Assembly: GCA_003864495.1 (NCBI GenBank)
Contig: ML133386.1
Span: 434,001-498,000 of the forward strand
Direction: 5' to 3'
Source of the DNA: Nemopilema nomurai
Taxonomy: Eukaryota > Cnidaria > Scyphozoa > Rhizostomeae > Rhizostomatidae
Length of the DNA stretch: 64,000 nucleotides
The notes under the pieces are model-generated. The model was not told the DNA's origin. It worked only from the letters and a program-made list of their open reading frames with translations, and ran no database searches. Position 1 is the first letter of the stretch. Each line of letters starts with the position of its first letter. Position numbers and translations under genes: made by a program. Positions 11,701-26,700 of the stretch are shown here, in pieces.

Positions 11701-14700
11701 GCTATTTTAAATTATCCTAGTACGAGACATTTGCTTGCTTAAGAATTGTACTCTGATTTTTGCAAGTTGCTTGACTTTGAATGGAGCTTTGGTAACCTGG
11801 CAGTTCAACTCTTAGAATGATCAATCCTACTTCATTCCCTTTGCACACATTTCTATTTTTCCCTGTTTTTACCGATTATGTGCGTCAAATTAAGCATGAT
11901 TTACTTGCTCTAATGCTTAGGCAGCTGAAAAGGGAGCTTGACGAATTGCAGGAACTTGGTGTCCCCGAGGGCAGGGAGCATGAATATGGGCGGGTATGCA
12001 CGCGATGCCGAACCCCATTGGGCGCCATTGCTAACAGAGGAGCCCTGTGTCCACGGTGCCAGAAGAGAGTCTGCAAGGGCTGCCAAAAGCCAACGGGAGA
12101 GAGGTGGATTTGTACGCTGTGTAGCAAAGAGAGGTAAGGCTTTTTAGTGCGTCATGGTTTTATGCTGTTTGGTGCGCTAAGTGTGACTTACTGTTCTTCT
12201 GTTTCTTATCATCAATGATCGTTTTGTGCAGTTTTTAACACTCTAACAAATGCAATCGCCCTTAATTACTGGGTTCGCATCAGGTGATTTTGTTGATATC
12301 TGACATGTCTACGGCTTAATTATTTCGATCGCAGAAATTTTTGATGCCATCGCTCCAATGCCAATTTTGCAGGGAAATAAGAGGTGAATCTGGAGAATGG
12401 TTTTACGGAAGTATGCCCAAGAAAAAGAAAACACCATATGGCAGCACCCTTATCAAACGAGTAATCAAAAGACGTGAGTCGTTACTGTTTTGTGGTTATG
12501 ATTAATATGATATGCAAGGATGCACGAGTTTAATGGTAAGGCGGAATAGGGTAGTTCGGGGTGAGGGGGAGTGAGGGTACGGGGGCTGGTAAAATCACCA
12601 GGATACATACTGTGGATAGATTTGTTTAGGACACTTCTATAACGTTTTCAAATCTTAAAGATCCTTCAATTATTAACTTTTATGTTGGGCTTGGTGTTAG
12701 TTCTAATTATTTTTCAAACTAAGTTAACATTTAATTTAGCTCTATTATTCTATAATTCTATTCTATAAATCTGCATAATTTCAATTTGCTATATAATTTG
12801 ATACTAATTCGAACGATGCCTCCCTCCAGCAGCTGTAAACCTTTGCCTTCCTTTGCATTTCGTTGTGTTTTTTAGTTTTGCTTCTGCTTAAAACCTAACT
12901 GAGTCATGATAATTGCAGGAAAAAGTCAAGCTTACAAATTGTCAAAATCTCGTCGCCAGTCCGAAGATGACACTTTAACCTCTTGTGAAATAGGTATAAC
13001 GACATCTATTGAGTAACCTTTGTGTACTTTCTCGGTAACCGTTACATAACTATGTCTGGAAATTCGTAATATTTGATGACCTGATGACCGAAAAGAACTC
13101 TAATACTTTTGTGAGTAATTGATTTTATTCGTTTTAACACTCGAACAATGACTGTTGCCTGTTTCTTAAACACGTGCGACTTTAAAACCACAATTCAACT
13201 TACTTTGTGATCTTCATCCTCTCTATGCTCATCATAATTCGTTTCTTCCTTACTGTCATCAGCTGGATTTCCAAATTAGCGTCTGAGTTATTTAGTTGAA
13301 TTGTTCAGGCAGAATTATAAGAACTCGTGTGTCGATTTTGTTATTTATAAGATTGGGTTGAATTGGGATTGCATGCTAAGATTGTAAGCAGATTCGACCC
13401 GATTCGAATTGAAGTGGCAGTATCAACAGTTTTTTGTTTGATTTGGTGACGCGAGCCGCTCATATAAATCAACTTGTAACAAGAAACATGCTAATTTTCG
13501 TCATGGCAAGAAACTTGTCTCGTCTTCTCTTGCCGGGTTTTTTTTAAGCATTCTACAACCATGCATGTTTGTTTTTCAGAGTACACTATCTCAGAAACGT
13601 TTAAGAAAGTAGACAGGTCGGATCAAGAATATGTCGTGGTAGATCAAGACCAAGAAGGAGCTGTTTCTGTCAGCGAAGGTAAAGTATCAAATATTCCCAA
13701 CTTTGGAAGTGAGGCAGGTGGTCTTAGTAGCGTCTCTGAGGAGAATGGTAACGAGGCATCATTATCTGACGTTGCATTTACTAGCAACGTGTTCCATGAC
13801 TTTGATTATGACAGGAGCAATGCTTTAGAACCGGAAGAGAGTCCAGCACGTGTCAGTGTAGCTATAAATGGTGGAGAAACGGAAGGACGCAGGGACACCC
13901 TTGTCAAATTGGCCGCGGCTGCCAATCCCTTTCTTGACGAGGACCTTGATAACAATGCTAGTAGGAGCGATGAGTCCATTCATATCACGGCTGATTCTGA
14001 ACGCAAAGTGGACAGCGATGACGAAGAGGCTTCAATTGCGGCAGTAGGTATCGATGTGGTACCACCCAAACCTGTCAGGGGGTTGTACCGTAGCACGGAG
14101 AATTTGACTGCAGAAGAACCTGACCTTCGTTCACCTGAAAAGCCTTTTCCAATTGACAATGATTTGTCGAAACCTGCGGACCATTCAAATGATTGGGCTA
14201 CTCAAACGCCACGTGAAGACGATGGGGAGGAGAAAGCTGACGTAGCTCAAGACATGCAGTCGACGGCGATTGGTGAAGCGAACGTAGAAAGTCACGTGAT
14301 CAGTTTAGCCGCGAAGCTGGACAAGGGTGAGAAAGAAATGATGGGTGATGTTAGCGTGGGAATGTATGAAGAGAGAATTGAAGGTGAGAGCTCGATTGTT
14401 GCTGAAAGGCAACATTCTGCTTCAACAAGTTCTACATCTGAAGTCGAGGATGATGAAATGGTTAGCATGCGTGAAGAGGAAACGGCTGGAAGTGTTGCTC
14501 AAAGTTTCAACAACGAAGACATTGAGCATCAAAATTTAATCGAACAGTCGGGTCTTGAAAATGCAGCGGAAGAAAACGTTAAAGGTAAGTGAGGAGACAG
14601 GCATTTTTATTAGGAATTCAAAAGCCAATGTAAGATAACATCTTGCCACTCACATAATGATTAACCAACGCAGCTACTAACCATTCGAAGTTCCCTCATA

Positions 14701-17700
14701 ATAAACTAACTTATTTGTAAAGCAAAAACGGACATTGACTTTGACTTATGCGGACTCTTGCGATGGACGAATTATAAAAGAACTAGGGCAACTCCTAATG
14801 GGAAAACCGGATGTGCCACGGAGCTACGCTTACACCGAGTCGGATCTGATACAGAAAGATATAGCGAAATGTTACTGTTGCAAAGGTCATCGTGGCAAAG
14901 TTCAAAGTAGCAGATACCAAAGGTTTGCAGAGGATGAGAAGCCAATGCGAAGGAGAGAAGAATATCAAGATGGTAGCAGCTGTTTTTTCACAATAAGAGC
15001 AGTCTGCCAGGAGTGGCAAGCGGTTGATAAGGTGGACGAAATAGGCCAGTAAAGTGATGTTTTTGCCATAAGAAAATTTCGACAGCATTAATTTTTTTGA
15101 CAAGTAATCTCGTGTACATCTCTTCATTATCGTGAAGAGTCTCAAAGAAGCTCAACATAAAAATCCATCATGAAAGTTTATAGATAGCAAGTCATCTGCT
15201 ATTCCATCCAGAAGTGTTTGGGCTTTTCAAGTAAAATTTAATCGTTTTTGTTTCAAAAAGACCTTTACCATACTGCTTGATAAACAGATGGAATAATTTT
15301 TAGTTTTTGTTCGGTCAATGATTTGCACTTTATTAAAGTATGTTTTGGCTAGATTTTCAAAAATTTGATCGAGCGTTTTAGTATCAGCGTGTCAAGAGTT
15401 TGCATTACGGGTATTGTGGAAAAGACGCGTGGAGCTTTAGAACGTCTCAGGTGAATCGCAAGTCACTTTCATTTTAATGCCCGTAGGATGCATTTCACAC
15501 ACATTGCGATATTTCATATAAGACAGAATGCCACGAAGATGCCTGTACCAGATCCTTTGCTAAGTAATCGAAAGGCTACGAGTGGTCTGCTCATAATTGG
15601 CCTAGTTTTCCACTACATTCATTTAAAAATGGGAACAGAGACCGTAGCTGTATCGCGTGCTCCAATAACCACGAAGGTTCGCACATTTTCGTGCTTGTTG
15701 CAGAGGACTTCAGAGATTTTTGTTAATGGCCTATGTTTATCGACATCTTGGGTGTTTTTGGATTTTATTATGTTTTCCTTACCTTGTGAAACGCAAAGTT
15801 TTTTTGTTAAGATATGAAGCTTCTTCAAAAGGTTTCAGGGGTAGCAAGTTTTGTCATTTTAAAGTGTACAAACATGTGTAAGTTTTTGTTTTTGTTTTGA
15901 TTGACTTTTTTGTTGGGATAATGATTTTTGTTCGATTCTAAAGTATGTTTTATTCATATGAATTTTAAATCAATATTTCGCCAATTAACAGCCACTATGA
16001 CCCTACTAATTGATGCAAATTGGATTGAATATTTTTTTTGAAGAGTTTGTATATGGCCGAAGAAGTAAGAAGCATCTTTCCTAATCAACAGTTTCGTTGG
16101 ACTTTGGACCAGACTCTGTACAACCTGTTGTTGTTGTTGAGCCTAGTGGCAATATCGAAAGTGAGCATGCACTGCAAGTAGAGAGCAGCTTCGAAGAAAT
16201 AGAGGCTGTTACAGATGATGATACCCTTGAAGTTCTAGACATTGCGAGGGAGCACAAAGATAAGAGTGGGCAATTTGAAGATGCTCCAGCTACTGAGTTG
16301 GGTGTTGCGGCGGAATCTGCGCAAGAGGTTGAGAATATTGAAAAGCCCTTAGAGCTGCTAGAAGAGACAAAGAAGAAAGTAATGAATGATACGCATGATG
16401 TTGAATTGGCAATGCCTGCGGGGCATCAAAAGGTTGATGAGTGTTGTGTTGAACACAAGCAGAAGGAAGTTGCTCAGATGAGCGTAAAGGAAAGAGCTGC
16501 GATGTTCAGGGAAATGGAGACTGGTGCTGGTGTATCCGCACCCCTGGTGGTACGCGTTGGCAAAGAGTACCAGAATGTTCACCGTGGACGGACGACAGTC
16601 TGTGAATCGAATGGCGATACCACTGGCGTAGATGTTCAACAAGGCCCGCAAAAATTGCTAGAAAAGGCTGCGGATGTGACGGAAAGTGTTGGCCTCACTA
16701 CGGAGAACCACATTCTTGTGCCTGGTGCACCAGTTCTGGCAGACTCCGAATCTGCTGGTAACGAAGATGCGTTGGGAATGGGCCCTCAGCTGGAAGCTAA
16801 TGTAGAGTCCAACTTGGGACATGAAGATTTCAAGGCAGAAAACACTGCCGAGGCCATTTTGAATGAGCCTCTAGTTGAACTCCAGACTGATGTTGATGAT
16901 GTTGTTGGCTCGGCGGTAACCGAAGTGGTTGATGTCAAAGTTGTCCCAGAAGAAAGCAACGCGGTGCGTCAGCTGTCACGATTTTATGAAAACCAATCAG
17001 AGGATAAGATGGCCATTAATACCAGGGAGACTGATAATAAAAATGTTGAAAATGAAAGTAATATTGAAACTGAAGATTTAGAGGTCAAAGTATCAGACAG
17101 AGGTCAAGGTACAGATGTCAGTTGCCAAGATCAAATTAACAAAAGATTTTCATGTGACGAGGATAGAGCTGACGAGGGTAAGTAACTGTATTCTTAAAGA
17201 CTTTTTACCTATGGTGATTAAAATGTACATAGAGTAGTTTATTGTGATTATAGAGTAGTTTAAAACCTAGTTTATTGTACTATAAAGTTAGATAATAATA
17301 CTATATAGTGTTGCTGTAGAAATGTGCGATTGTTTTGCGATAATGTTTGATTGAACGTTTTAACTGGGTTCAATTACTCTTTTCCAGTCCTAACAGAGAC
17401 ATGATGACAGCCAAACCTATAGCCGAATGCTTAAAAGCACCCTGACGCGGACAGTAAGGCCACTGTTGACTGAACTTTGATCAGTGAACTTTGATCACTG
17501 AACTTTGATCAGTACACTTTGACCAATGAACTTTGACCAATGAACTTTGATCGGTGATGAGTTAGAGTGATAAGAAAATATGACAAGAAAGCCTTTGACA
17601 TCAACCAGGATTCCAGAGATCAATTTACCGTCGTAAGAAACAAGTCTTGGTGTAGAATGAAGCTCAAACGCCAAAACTTGTTTCTACGGTTTTTAAAGAT

Positions 17701-20700
17701 CTTGGTAAATGCTTGTGGCTTTTCTGGATTCCAAAGAACAGTGATTTTCTTTCGATGAGAGCAAGCTTGCTGCGAAAGTTCATGCATAAGCTCAAAGTCT
17801 TGTCTAAATGGTCAATGCTGCTAACTCTGCACTTTATAGTACAAAAATTAAACTGTAAAATGTAACAGCAAATCTAAATCTGACCAGAAATACCGTTACA
17901 TATATTTGTGACGGAATAAACGCAGTTAGAGTTATATTACTGCCTCCTATCGAGTTAACCCAGCTGCCTCACTTTCATCTAATGCTTATTTAATTGATCA
18001 TCCTTAAAATTGGATCATGACCTACTTTTCTACCTTGTATCAAAGCTTTTATTCAAGCAAAAGTTTTTATATTCACTTGTTGGAATTTACTGAAATAATA
18101 TGTCTTTAAAACTTTTAGCTGCTTACTATACTTTCGTGTATTTTTCGAAATTGATGTTTAATACTGTAGTTTGTAGTTAATTTGCATCAAACGAGTTACA
18201 TTGAAGACAAACTGCAAGTCGATATACTTTGCAACATAAGTTTAGCCTTTAAGATAATGTCATTGCTCTTCAGAACATTCAATACATTTTTATTCCGCAG
18301 TTGCGTTTGATTCAGAAGTCGCCATTCCTCAAGTTGGCGGCGACGAACGAGAGCAACTCTACACCGAGCCTCTGCCGGCATCTGACGAAACAGCGAGCAC
18401 CCTTTCTGCGGGGGATCGTCCTTTGGCAGTAAGTGATTTCTTGCCGCATTTTGTCCGTTTTTAATCAAGACAACTTTTCTTTAGGAAGTTACCAATCAAC
18501 AGTCCTCGAGGCTACGAAAAGATATCATGCTGCAATGATGGACAACACTGGCTTTCCGTTGTTATTCATATACCATTTTCAGCCGACATTCTTTGCCATT
18601 CTGGCCGAAATTTATACCTTTTAATGGCTAATGACTAAGGACTATCCTTTTCAATTGAAATATCAACTTGATATGAAAACCTATAAATTGACCAATTTCT
18701 CAGTTAAGACGAAGCGGATTCGTTCTATGACATTGCGTGTCCCCCTACTTTGAACTGATGAAAACGAGTTTGAATTGTTACTTTAGGGCAGCTACGAGAG
18801 TCTCAACGGTTATCAGAGCGATGAAGGAGACATGTACGAAGCGCTTAGGCCCCACGTGAAGGTTGCAGGAGAGGTTGTCGTCGGATTGAAATACGATAGC
18901 GAGGCCCAACGTTTTGAGGTGCAAATACACAGGGCAAACGGCCTGCTTGCTGCAGATTCAAAGAAGAACACTTCTGACCCGTAAGTGCTTCATGTAACGG
19001 GTTTTGTGCCCATTAAAACCAATGACTCTTTGTTTTGATTTTGTGAGTCAATGAGTTTGGAGGTGGTGAAAACGTGTCTTTCTTCGTTGGATTATATGCA
19101 CGATAAGTTGATAGGCTCCCGAAGAATGTTTCCTCTAGCTTAAGAGCTGAACCTGATTTTTTGATGCGATGGAAGAATGTGCATGGTGTCAGTGGATCTG
19201 ACGTTCTCCAGTTTGCACAGACAGCAACCATTGTAGAATTGTACACAGTTGAGCCTGCGGCTGCAAATCTAATCACTCGACGTAACAGTGTGTAAAGAGG
19301 TCCTGTTTGGTGACTCTGTTTGCTTTGCTTTCAAGATACGTCAAGACATACCTAGAGAAAGATGGCACAAGGGCGCACAAGAAAAAGACGAAAGTCAAGA
19401 AGCACAACCTCGACCCAGTCTTCGATGAGATCATCACGGTATTTCCTTGCTTCTGATTTTACTTTCATTTGTGATCTTCCAGCAAGCCTCAACGTCAAAA
19501 ACATTTTTTTCATTTAATGACCTAGCCACTGTTTTTGACCGTGCCCCAGAACCAGTATTATCTGTAAATTTCGTATTTGATATCCACGCACTCATGTTCC
19601 AGTCTATGTGGTCTTTTTGTCTAATTAAGGTGATTTTTCTTCCTGACTACTTCTTTTCTATTTTCAGTACAAAATTGATTACGAAGAACTGCTCAACACA
19701 ACCGTAATAGTGTCCGTGTGGCATAATGACATGTTTGGACAAAATATTTTCCTTGGCGAATCTGAGATTGCGATATCGAGCTTCGTTGCCTCTGGGTATT
19801 CCTTGGACGACCCGACACCTCAGCAGTATCCGTTGACAAACAAGGTCAGACTTTATTTAAGCAAGGTCCGCTTGTTGCTTTGTACCTTTTTAGTGCGCGA
19901 TCTGACTTGACCTGACCTGACCTGACCTGACCTGACCTGACCTGACCTGACCTGACCTGTTTCAGGTAGAATCCCCCACCATGCATTTACCAAAAATGCT
20001 TTTAACAGTCCTTTTCGATTCCACTTGTTCAACAGACTGACAACCACTGGTTACGAAAAACGCCTGCCGCAGCAGTGACGCGACGTTCGCCGTCAAATGT
20101 GGTAGCTACTTGAACGATTGAATAGGCTTATGAGGAATTAAGGGAAATACTCTATCAGTGAGAACGATCTGGAACTGAAAAGTCACAGGACGAGGTTCAA
20201 CAGATTCTGGTGGGAGCAAGGACGAAGCTCCCATAACCCCCTCTTGATCCGAATCTCGATGCAGGCGTGTACGAATTCCCAAGCATTACCTTTCTGTTTT
20301 GTTCCTTTGCAAACGAGGGCAAGAACAATCTGCTTAATGATTTCGCCTATGGCTTAACCCGCTGCAACATAATCATTCTTCAAACTTTGTAGCGTACAAA
20401 CAGATCCAATTTGAAGGATGTTGGTGACATCATTATGGAGCTCATGTACGTTGCGCCCGGCGGTAGCAAAGCAATGGAGGCGTCAAGCTTTAGCAAAAGG
20501 GACCCCGTCTCAGGGCAGCTTGTGGTCAGGTGCATCGAATGCAAGAATCTAACTGGCAACGAATCGACCAATCCCTTCTGTGAAGTGTAAGTCTATTCAG
20601 GGGAGGTTAAGGGGGTTGAGGATGAGCGAATCTAATTAGCCAATTTTATTTCGTCTCATTTTTTCACGTTTTCTACTTTTCTTTATTCTTTATTCTTTAT

Positions 20701-23700
20701 TCTTTTATTCTTTATCCTTTTCTTTATTCTTTGGTATTTTCCCACTTCTTTTAGTTCTCTTTAGTCCGATTTATTGGATTGGATGTTATTTATTTGGATT
20801 TGATGACATATGAATATAATTTATGCGACCATACAAGGCAAACCGTGGCTTGTTATTTTTATCGCGTGAATTTCAGGATATTTTATAAGGTCGTCTTCAA
20901 ACGTCATCCTTGCTGCCCTCGTGGTCCCTACTGCCTTTGGACATCTCCACTTGTTTTCTGACTTTTCGCGATGCATCTCGTAGATTTACAATATTTCATA
21001 CTTGACACTGTCTCAGAGAAGAATGCAGTCTTTTCTTCTCTTTTTTAAATGTTGATCCATTTCCAGGCCTCATCAGAAAAGCTGAGCTGAATTTATTCCG
21101 TCAGCTCAAATCATTTTTATTTTAATCAATTCAACTTCTTTTCTTTTAGGAGGCTGTTGCCTTGCAAATCAAATTCAAAGGAGGCTCGATGCACAACCGA
21201 AATCGAGGCCAGAACTCTGAATCCTTTTTGGGACAAGGAGTTCACCTTTGAGAATGTGACTTTCAGTGGACTGTCGAGCAAGGTGTTGGAAGTGAAGGTC
21301 CTGGACGCGTCGGTTGGGAAGAGGGCTGGATTCTTGGGTGCTGTGCGGCTTGGAGGGGGGCAGACGGAGGAGCCCTTTGACGACCCCAGCTCGAAGGAGT
21401 GTGCCGGGTGGCAGAAGATGCTGCAGGAGCCTAACAAACGAATCTCACTGACATTGCCGTTGAGGTCAACGCTGGAGAGCCTGAAGGGGTGTGTAGATTT
21501 GCAGCTATAAGTGCCGTATTCGTGTCATCTTCTTCGGGGAGTGTTCTCAGGCTGAGTGGTGGGTGTACACGAGACACATGAAGAATGACAAGGGTGTTTG
21601 TTGCATGCTACCTCGTGTCGTCACGGTTTTAATGTGTTCGCATAGCACCCATGAATTTAATCGAGTCTCACTTTCTTCCCCTAGGTCAGCCACTTTGCCA
21701 CCGATCCTCGTGGAACGAGAGGAAGAGATCCCATTTCAAGTGAGGGACAAAAAGTCGGTACGTTCATTTCATCCTGTTGTGAACTGCATTTGACGTACGT
21801 GTCCACTTATTTCACGCTCCTAAGTCGTTGTCATATAGGCGGTTATTTCACCGTAGCCCTCCGCATCCTTTAAGGGCCTAGACCATAGTTTTTGATTGTT
21901 TTTAATCGTTTGATGTGATTGCATCAAAGAAGTATTGCTAGTGCAGAATGCTTCATGTAAAACAGACACCGTCTGTGAGATGAATGAAGAGTGCATCTCA
22001 GTGCAATGACTTTCATTTTGCTTCTGGTTTTCGCAACTGCCAAAATCGTTACCGGCCATTTGCTGCATCAAAATGGTAGCCAGTCCCTGATGAAAGCCAT
22101 TGAACAGTCGACAACTAGGCCATTGTAATCAGATCGTGTGTTTACGTTGTAACTTCGTACGTCCTCTTACACGCCACCTTTTGCTGGACAGTGTCCCTTT
22201 CTTTGACAGGACTCGATACTGTCGCAGTCATCTGCTGGTCCCCTCGATGATGATGCGTCGATCCTAAAAACCACCCTCACGAAATCCAAACTCAAGCCGC
22301 AGCCAGACCTCTACAGCTTGGTGAGTCCCATCCGCTACTTTTCTGATTACACGAAGCAATATTTCCGAACGCCGCTACCAAGGACCAGGGAATGACCTGA
22401 CTCAAAGTGTCAGAAGAAGCAGGCATTTGATTGGTTAATTGCATTGACCAATCCCTGCCTATTGAGCAATTTGTCCGTCAGACTTGCGCCGAAGCATTTG
22501 TTTTGCTGCCAAGAATTTTCATCACATGTCCTGAATGATTTCATCTTTTTGTCATCAACTATGCGGCGTTGGGGTCCCTATTGCTTGGTGATATGTAAGA
22601 GAGTGGCCTAACCATTGTTGCTAACAAACTCCGTGACACCTCGCTTTCTCCTCCACAGCAAAGCTTCGGCAGTATGCTGAGTATTTACAGCGACGCGGGC
22701 GGCTATGGCTCCGTGCCCGTCTCCGGCGAAATTCTCTTCTCCATCCAATATGACAACATTGCAGGCGTGTTCGAGGTCCATGTGCAGAAGGCGAAAAACA
22801 TCGCAGCGGTCAACAAGAAGACAAGGGCCTCAGATCCGTAAGACTTATTTCATAATTGAGGGCCAAAATTGCCTTTATTAAACTCATCGCGAATTGTTAG
22901 TTTTTTGGCACTCCGGTTTTGGTCATCAGAGAAAGTCCAGCTAAAGGTGTTTTGAAGCATTTGAAGCTTGCATCAAGTGTTCGTTAATGATAACTGATAA
23001 TAAATAATACGTTATTCCATCTTCGATAAGGTGGTGATAAATGCTGTTTCAGGCTATTTCAAACGACTTTTAAGCGATTTATTGCAAATGAGAAATGTTT
23101 TCATATTTATGTAAGGCGGTAGTCAGTAAGATTTAATTCAACTTTCAACTATTATTATAATTCTGTAGTACGAAACAAGGGCCTTATGGGTTGTGCTTTT
23201 TGCACTGGGAGAGTTTTGCTTATAAGAATATTTTTGACATTGTATCAGTGATTTTGAGTTGAGTTGTGGTGAATCTTGGATGGGTAGTCCTTTTGTAACT
23301 GTGAATTGAACTATGAACTCGTAGGTACGTGAAGACCTATTTGCTGCCGGACAAGTCGAAAGAAAGCAAGAAAAAGACGAACTTCAAGAGAAAGACCGTC
23401 AACCCGAACTGGGACGAGAAGATTAAAGTGAGTTTTGTGATGGCTCTGATGGTTTTGTAGTCGCCACTCTTTGCATTATTTTAAATAAAAGGTTTCGTAA
23501 TTGTATCCCTTGCTATGTTTATATGTGAAAGCAATATAATGTGTTGCGACTAGTAAAACAAAGATTCTTAAGTGCGATTGGCCCTTTCATGAAAGCACAC
23601 TCAAGTTAAGTTTTCTTTGTCAAACCTCGGCAAGACAATATACTGTTCTCCATCTTGTTTCCCTTTATGAAGTAATTAATGAAGTAATATTACGTGGTTC

Positions 23701-26700
23701 TGCATGCTATCTTTGATGCGTTTTTTCAGTATAAAATCGGAGAGAAGGACGTCATGAAACGAACATTGCAAGTGTCCGTTTGGAATCATGAAAAGTTCGG
23801 ACAAAATGATTTTCTTGGAGAAGCACAAGTGCGAATTTCACAGTACGTCAAGAGCGGACACAACTTGATCTTCCATGAACCGATTTGGTATACCCTTCAA
23901 GAGGCTGTACGTATTTATGTCCCGTTACTTTTTTGTTAAAACTACTTTGTATTTTTCCCAAAGATGCACCAATCAGCTTTAAGGTTTTCTTCGTTTTTGT
24001 TTCTCAATTAAGAAGTTTACTTTTGGGTGGGGTTTTCGCTATGATTGCGCTATAGTTTACCAACTCACTTAAATTGGTTCAAATCCCACTGGTTATTTTT
24101 CTTTTACTTTTTTCCATTTATTTTATTTATTCAATGTGGGGGCTCGTAGATTCTTGATCTTAGATTGAAGAGAAGCGAATTTTAAAATGGCATATGAATG
24201 GTTTACCAAAATTAGGCTTTCCTAGACTTATGATCCCAGCTATTATTAATGCTACATGCCGTTTTCATGTGTGTACTCCGTTGAGTGAAATTGTGGTAAA
24301 TGTCAAAGCCAACTGTTTGCGATCTTTCTTAGGCGCCGGTAAGCGTGGGCGAGTCTGGCTACAAAGGCTCCATCACCATTGGCCTCAAGTTCGAAACGAT
24401 AGACGACCTCGTTGGCAAGTTGTTGGTGGACATCAAGGAAGCCAGTGATTTGGCAGCCGCGGATCCCACCCAGCTTTCAAACCCGTTCGTCAAAGCGTAA
24501 GTCACGTTCCCTGGATGAAATCGTTTCTCCTTCGCACGGCACTTTCGGTGCATAGAACATGACAGACCTGATTTGCTCCTCCGCATTTCATTCTTGGCTT
24601 GATCATCAGGCAACGGCCCAGAGGTCGAGTCTTAACGTTCCACGTGTTCGTGCTCAAAAGGAATCGTGCACTCAATGACAAAAAGCAAAGGAGACTTTCC
24701 CCTAAACGATGCACGTTGGTGGTTATTGCACAAAATAGCAACCTTTTGCGATATTTGCAATCAATCATTTTTTTAAAAAAGAATATACTCAGATTTATGA
24801 TAATTTTACCGAACTTTGCTAACAATGAATGTATTTTTCTGTCCTTTCAGTTACCTGCTTCCAGACAGATCTCGCAAGTCGAAGAGAAAGAGCACTTTCA
24901 AAAAAGGTACTCTGAGCCCATCCTGGAACGAGAAATTCGAGTACAACGGTGTCTCGTTGGAGGAGCTGGGGCACAGGGTGCTAGAGCTAACGGTATGGGA
25001 TCACGACCTCCGATCGAACGACTTCCTCGGCGGAACGAGGCTGGGGTTAGGACGTGGTGATGAGAATTGGCATGATTGCATAGGCAAAGAAGCGTCAATA
25101 TGGAACGCAATGTTGGAACATCCGGGAATTTGGGTGGAGTACACGATGCCACTGCGTGACAGCATGACCAGCAGAAAAGGGTAAGGCTGCGCATTTGACG
25201 TTGAACTTTGACAGTTGAAGGAATTGCGGGCTGCCTGGATGGAAGGTTCTGCTTGGGTGAAGGAATTGCCGGCAGAGTAGCAAAGGGTTCACGGTATCCG
25301 AAGACCTCTCGTCAACATGGTCAACATCATCACCTTAATTTTGGAAATCTTCCCCTAGAAGTAGATTGCTAGCAAAGCCAGCCAGTGGGTAACTGGGGTT
25401 TTCCAGGAAAGTTGATCGGATTTTCCTGGAAACATTTACCTGACTTTCTAGGATGTATGTGATTGGCCTTTTCAGGGAATTGTAATTGAAGTTCCCTGGA
25501 AGGACGTAGCTTGATTTCTAGGAAGCAATTGACTGTCTTATTGCTATGTTAGTTGAAATGTCATAATCAAATGCAATGTAAGGGTTCATATGCATTGGTA
25601 TTGATTCCGTGTCCATCGTAATTTGGACTAAACCATACGCTTTGTTGCATGTTGATTGTATTTGCATCCCCTTTTTGCAGGGCTGACTTCACACCCCCAG
25701 ACGTGACGACCGAAGTTGAGGCCCCCAAGCCGGTTGTTGTTGCTCGTAGTACTGACGACTTTGTCATTGGCCCAGTTATCAAGAGAGGTGACAGCATAAA
25801 GTCGAAGATCAACATCGAAAACACGGTGAGTCCTCCCTGTTAAGACAACCAGGGCCTGTTGATGAAGGACCACTCGCGATACCTGCAATGACGGATGCCT
25901 CACAACCCCCAGGAATACCTAAACATGACGTTTTAGACCATGCTTAGAATTTTTAGATACGGGGGATAGATTGTACACAATGAGCAATAGAAAGACACTA
26001 TAAATATATTACACACTCAGTTAGGTAAGAAAAGGCGTTTGATTCTCAAACAAATACAGGAAGCATTTTCTTATTTTTTTACGTGGCTGCTGTCCTAGTT
26101 GGTAGTGGTTTCAGTTTCTGGTTTTGTTGAAGCCATTTTGAACTGCACCGCTGAACGAGAGCCCTTGCTCATTCAACTATTATTTATTCCTTGCTCTTTG
26201 TGAAAACAGTTCCATACAGCAATCAATTAAAAGTAATATGGCTTCTTCCAATGTTGGGAATGACTTGATGGGACCTTCATTTAGGATTTCAATGAGGATT
26301 TCAAGAGTTACTGAAAATGATTCTGATTGTAAAAGATTGCACCTGAGATTATTTTATATGTGGCGAAGAATTTGCTGCTTGTGGTTTGCTATTTACTAAT
26401 TCAATTTCGTCGCTGTAACCGTTTAGGAGCCGTTAGTACGGGTGGGCTTGAAGTTCGTCAGTGATGATGCGGAGGTGAGCATCAAGAGAAAGGGGACGCT
26501 GCTGCTCCTGGTCAAAGAGGCGCGCAACCTGCCATTTTGCGCCTCAGGAGAAATGCCTACAACATACTGCAAGTGGTGAGTGCGAGGCTGCAAGTGTAGC
26601 TTGCGACTTTGACTGTTTACCATATTTCTGCAATCAAGGTCTAGATCGATTGGCCTTTGAAGTTCAGCTGATCTCTTCACAGGTGATTTTCGCTAACGAT

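Larger units (their letters stand above)
8925..11920 (+). other. Long first intron of the multi-C2 gene
   Basis: A 2996-bp intron splitting the Rab-binding helix from the zinc finger (phase 2; donor GTTTGT, acceptor GCTTAG). It contains two minisatellites, at about 10292-10370 and 11567-11650. I see no exon in it; the remaining reading frames are short and AT-rich. Confidence 0.7.

Noticed and set aside
14735..15052. 105-codon frame between the two acidic exons of the multi-C2 gene.
   Set aside because: The two acidic exons join in phase without it. In the phase required after exon 5 the segment reaches a stop, and the peptide resembles no Slp linker. A decayed cassette exon remains possible.
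24194..24448. Plus-strand frame overlapping C2 domain 4 exon 18.
   Set aside because: It reads the exon in the wrong frame; the phase-consistent frame encodes the C2 strands [10 protein letters not shown] and [12 protein letters not shown].
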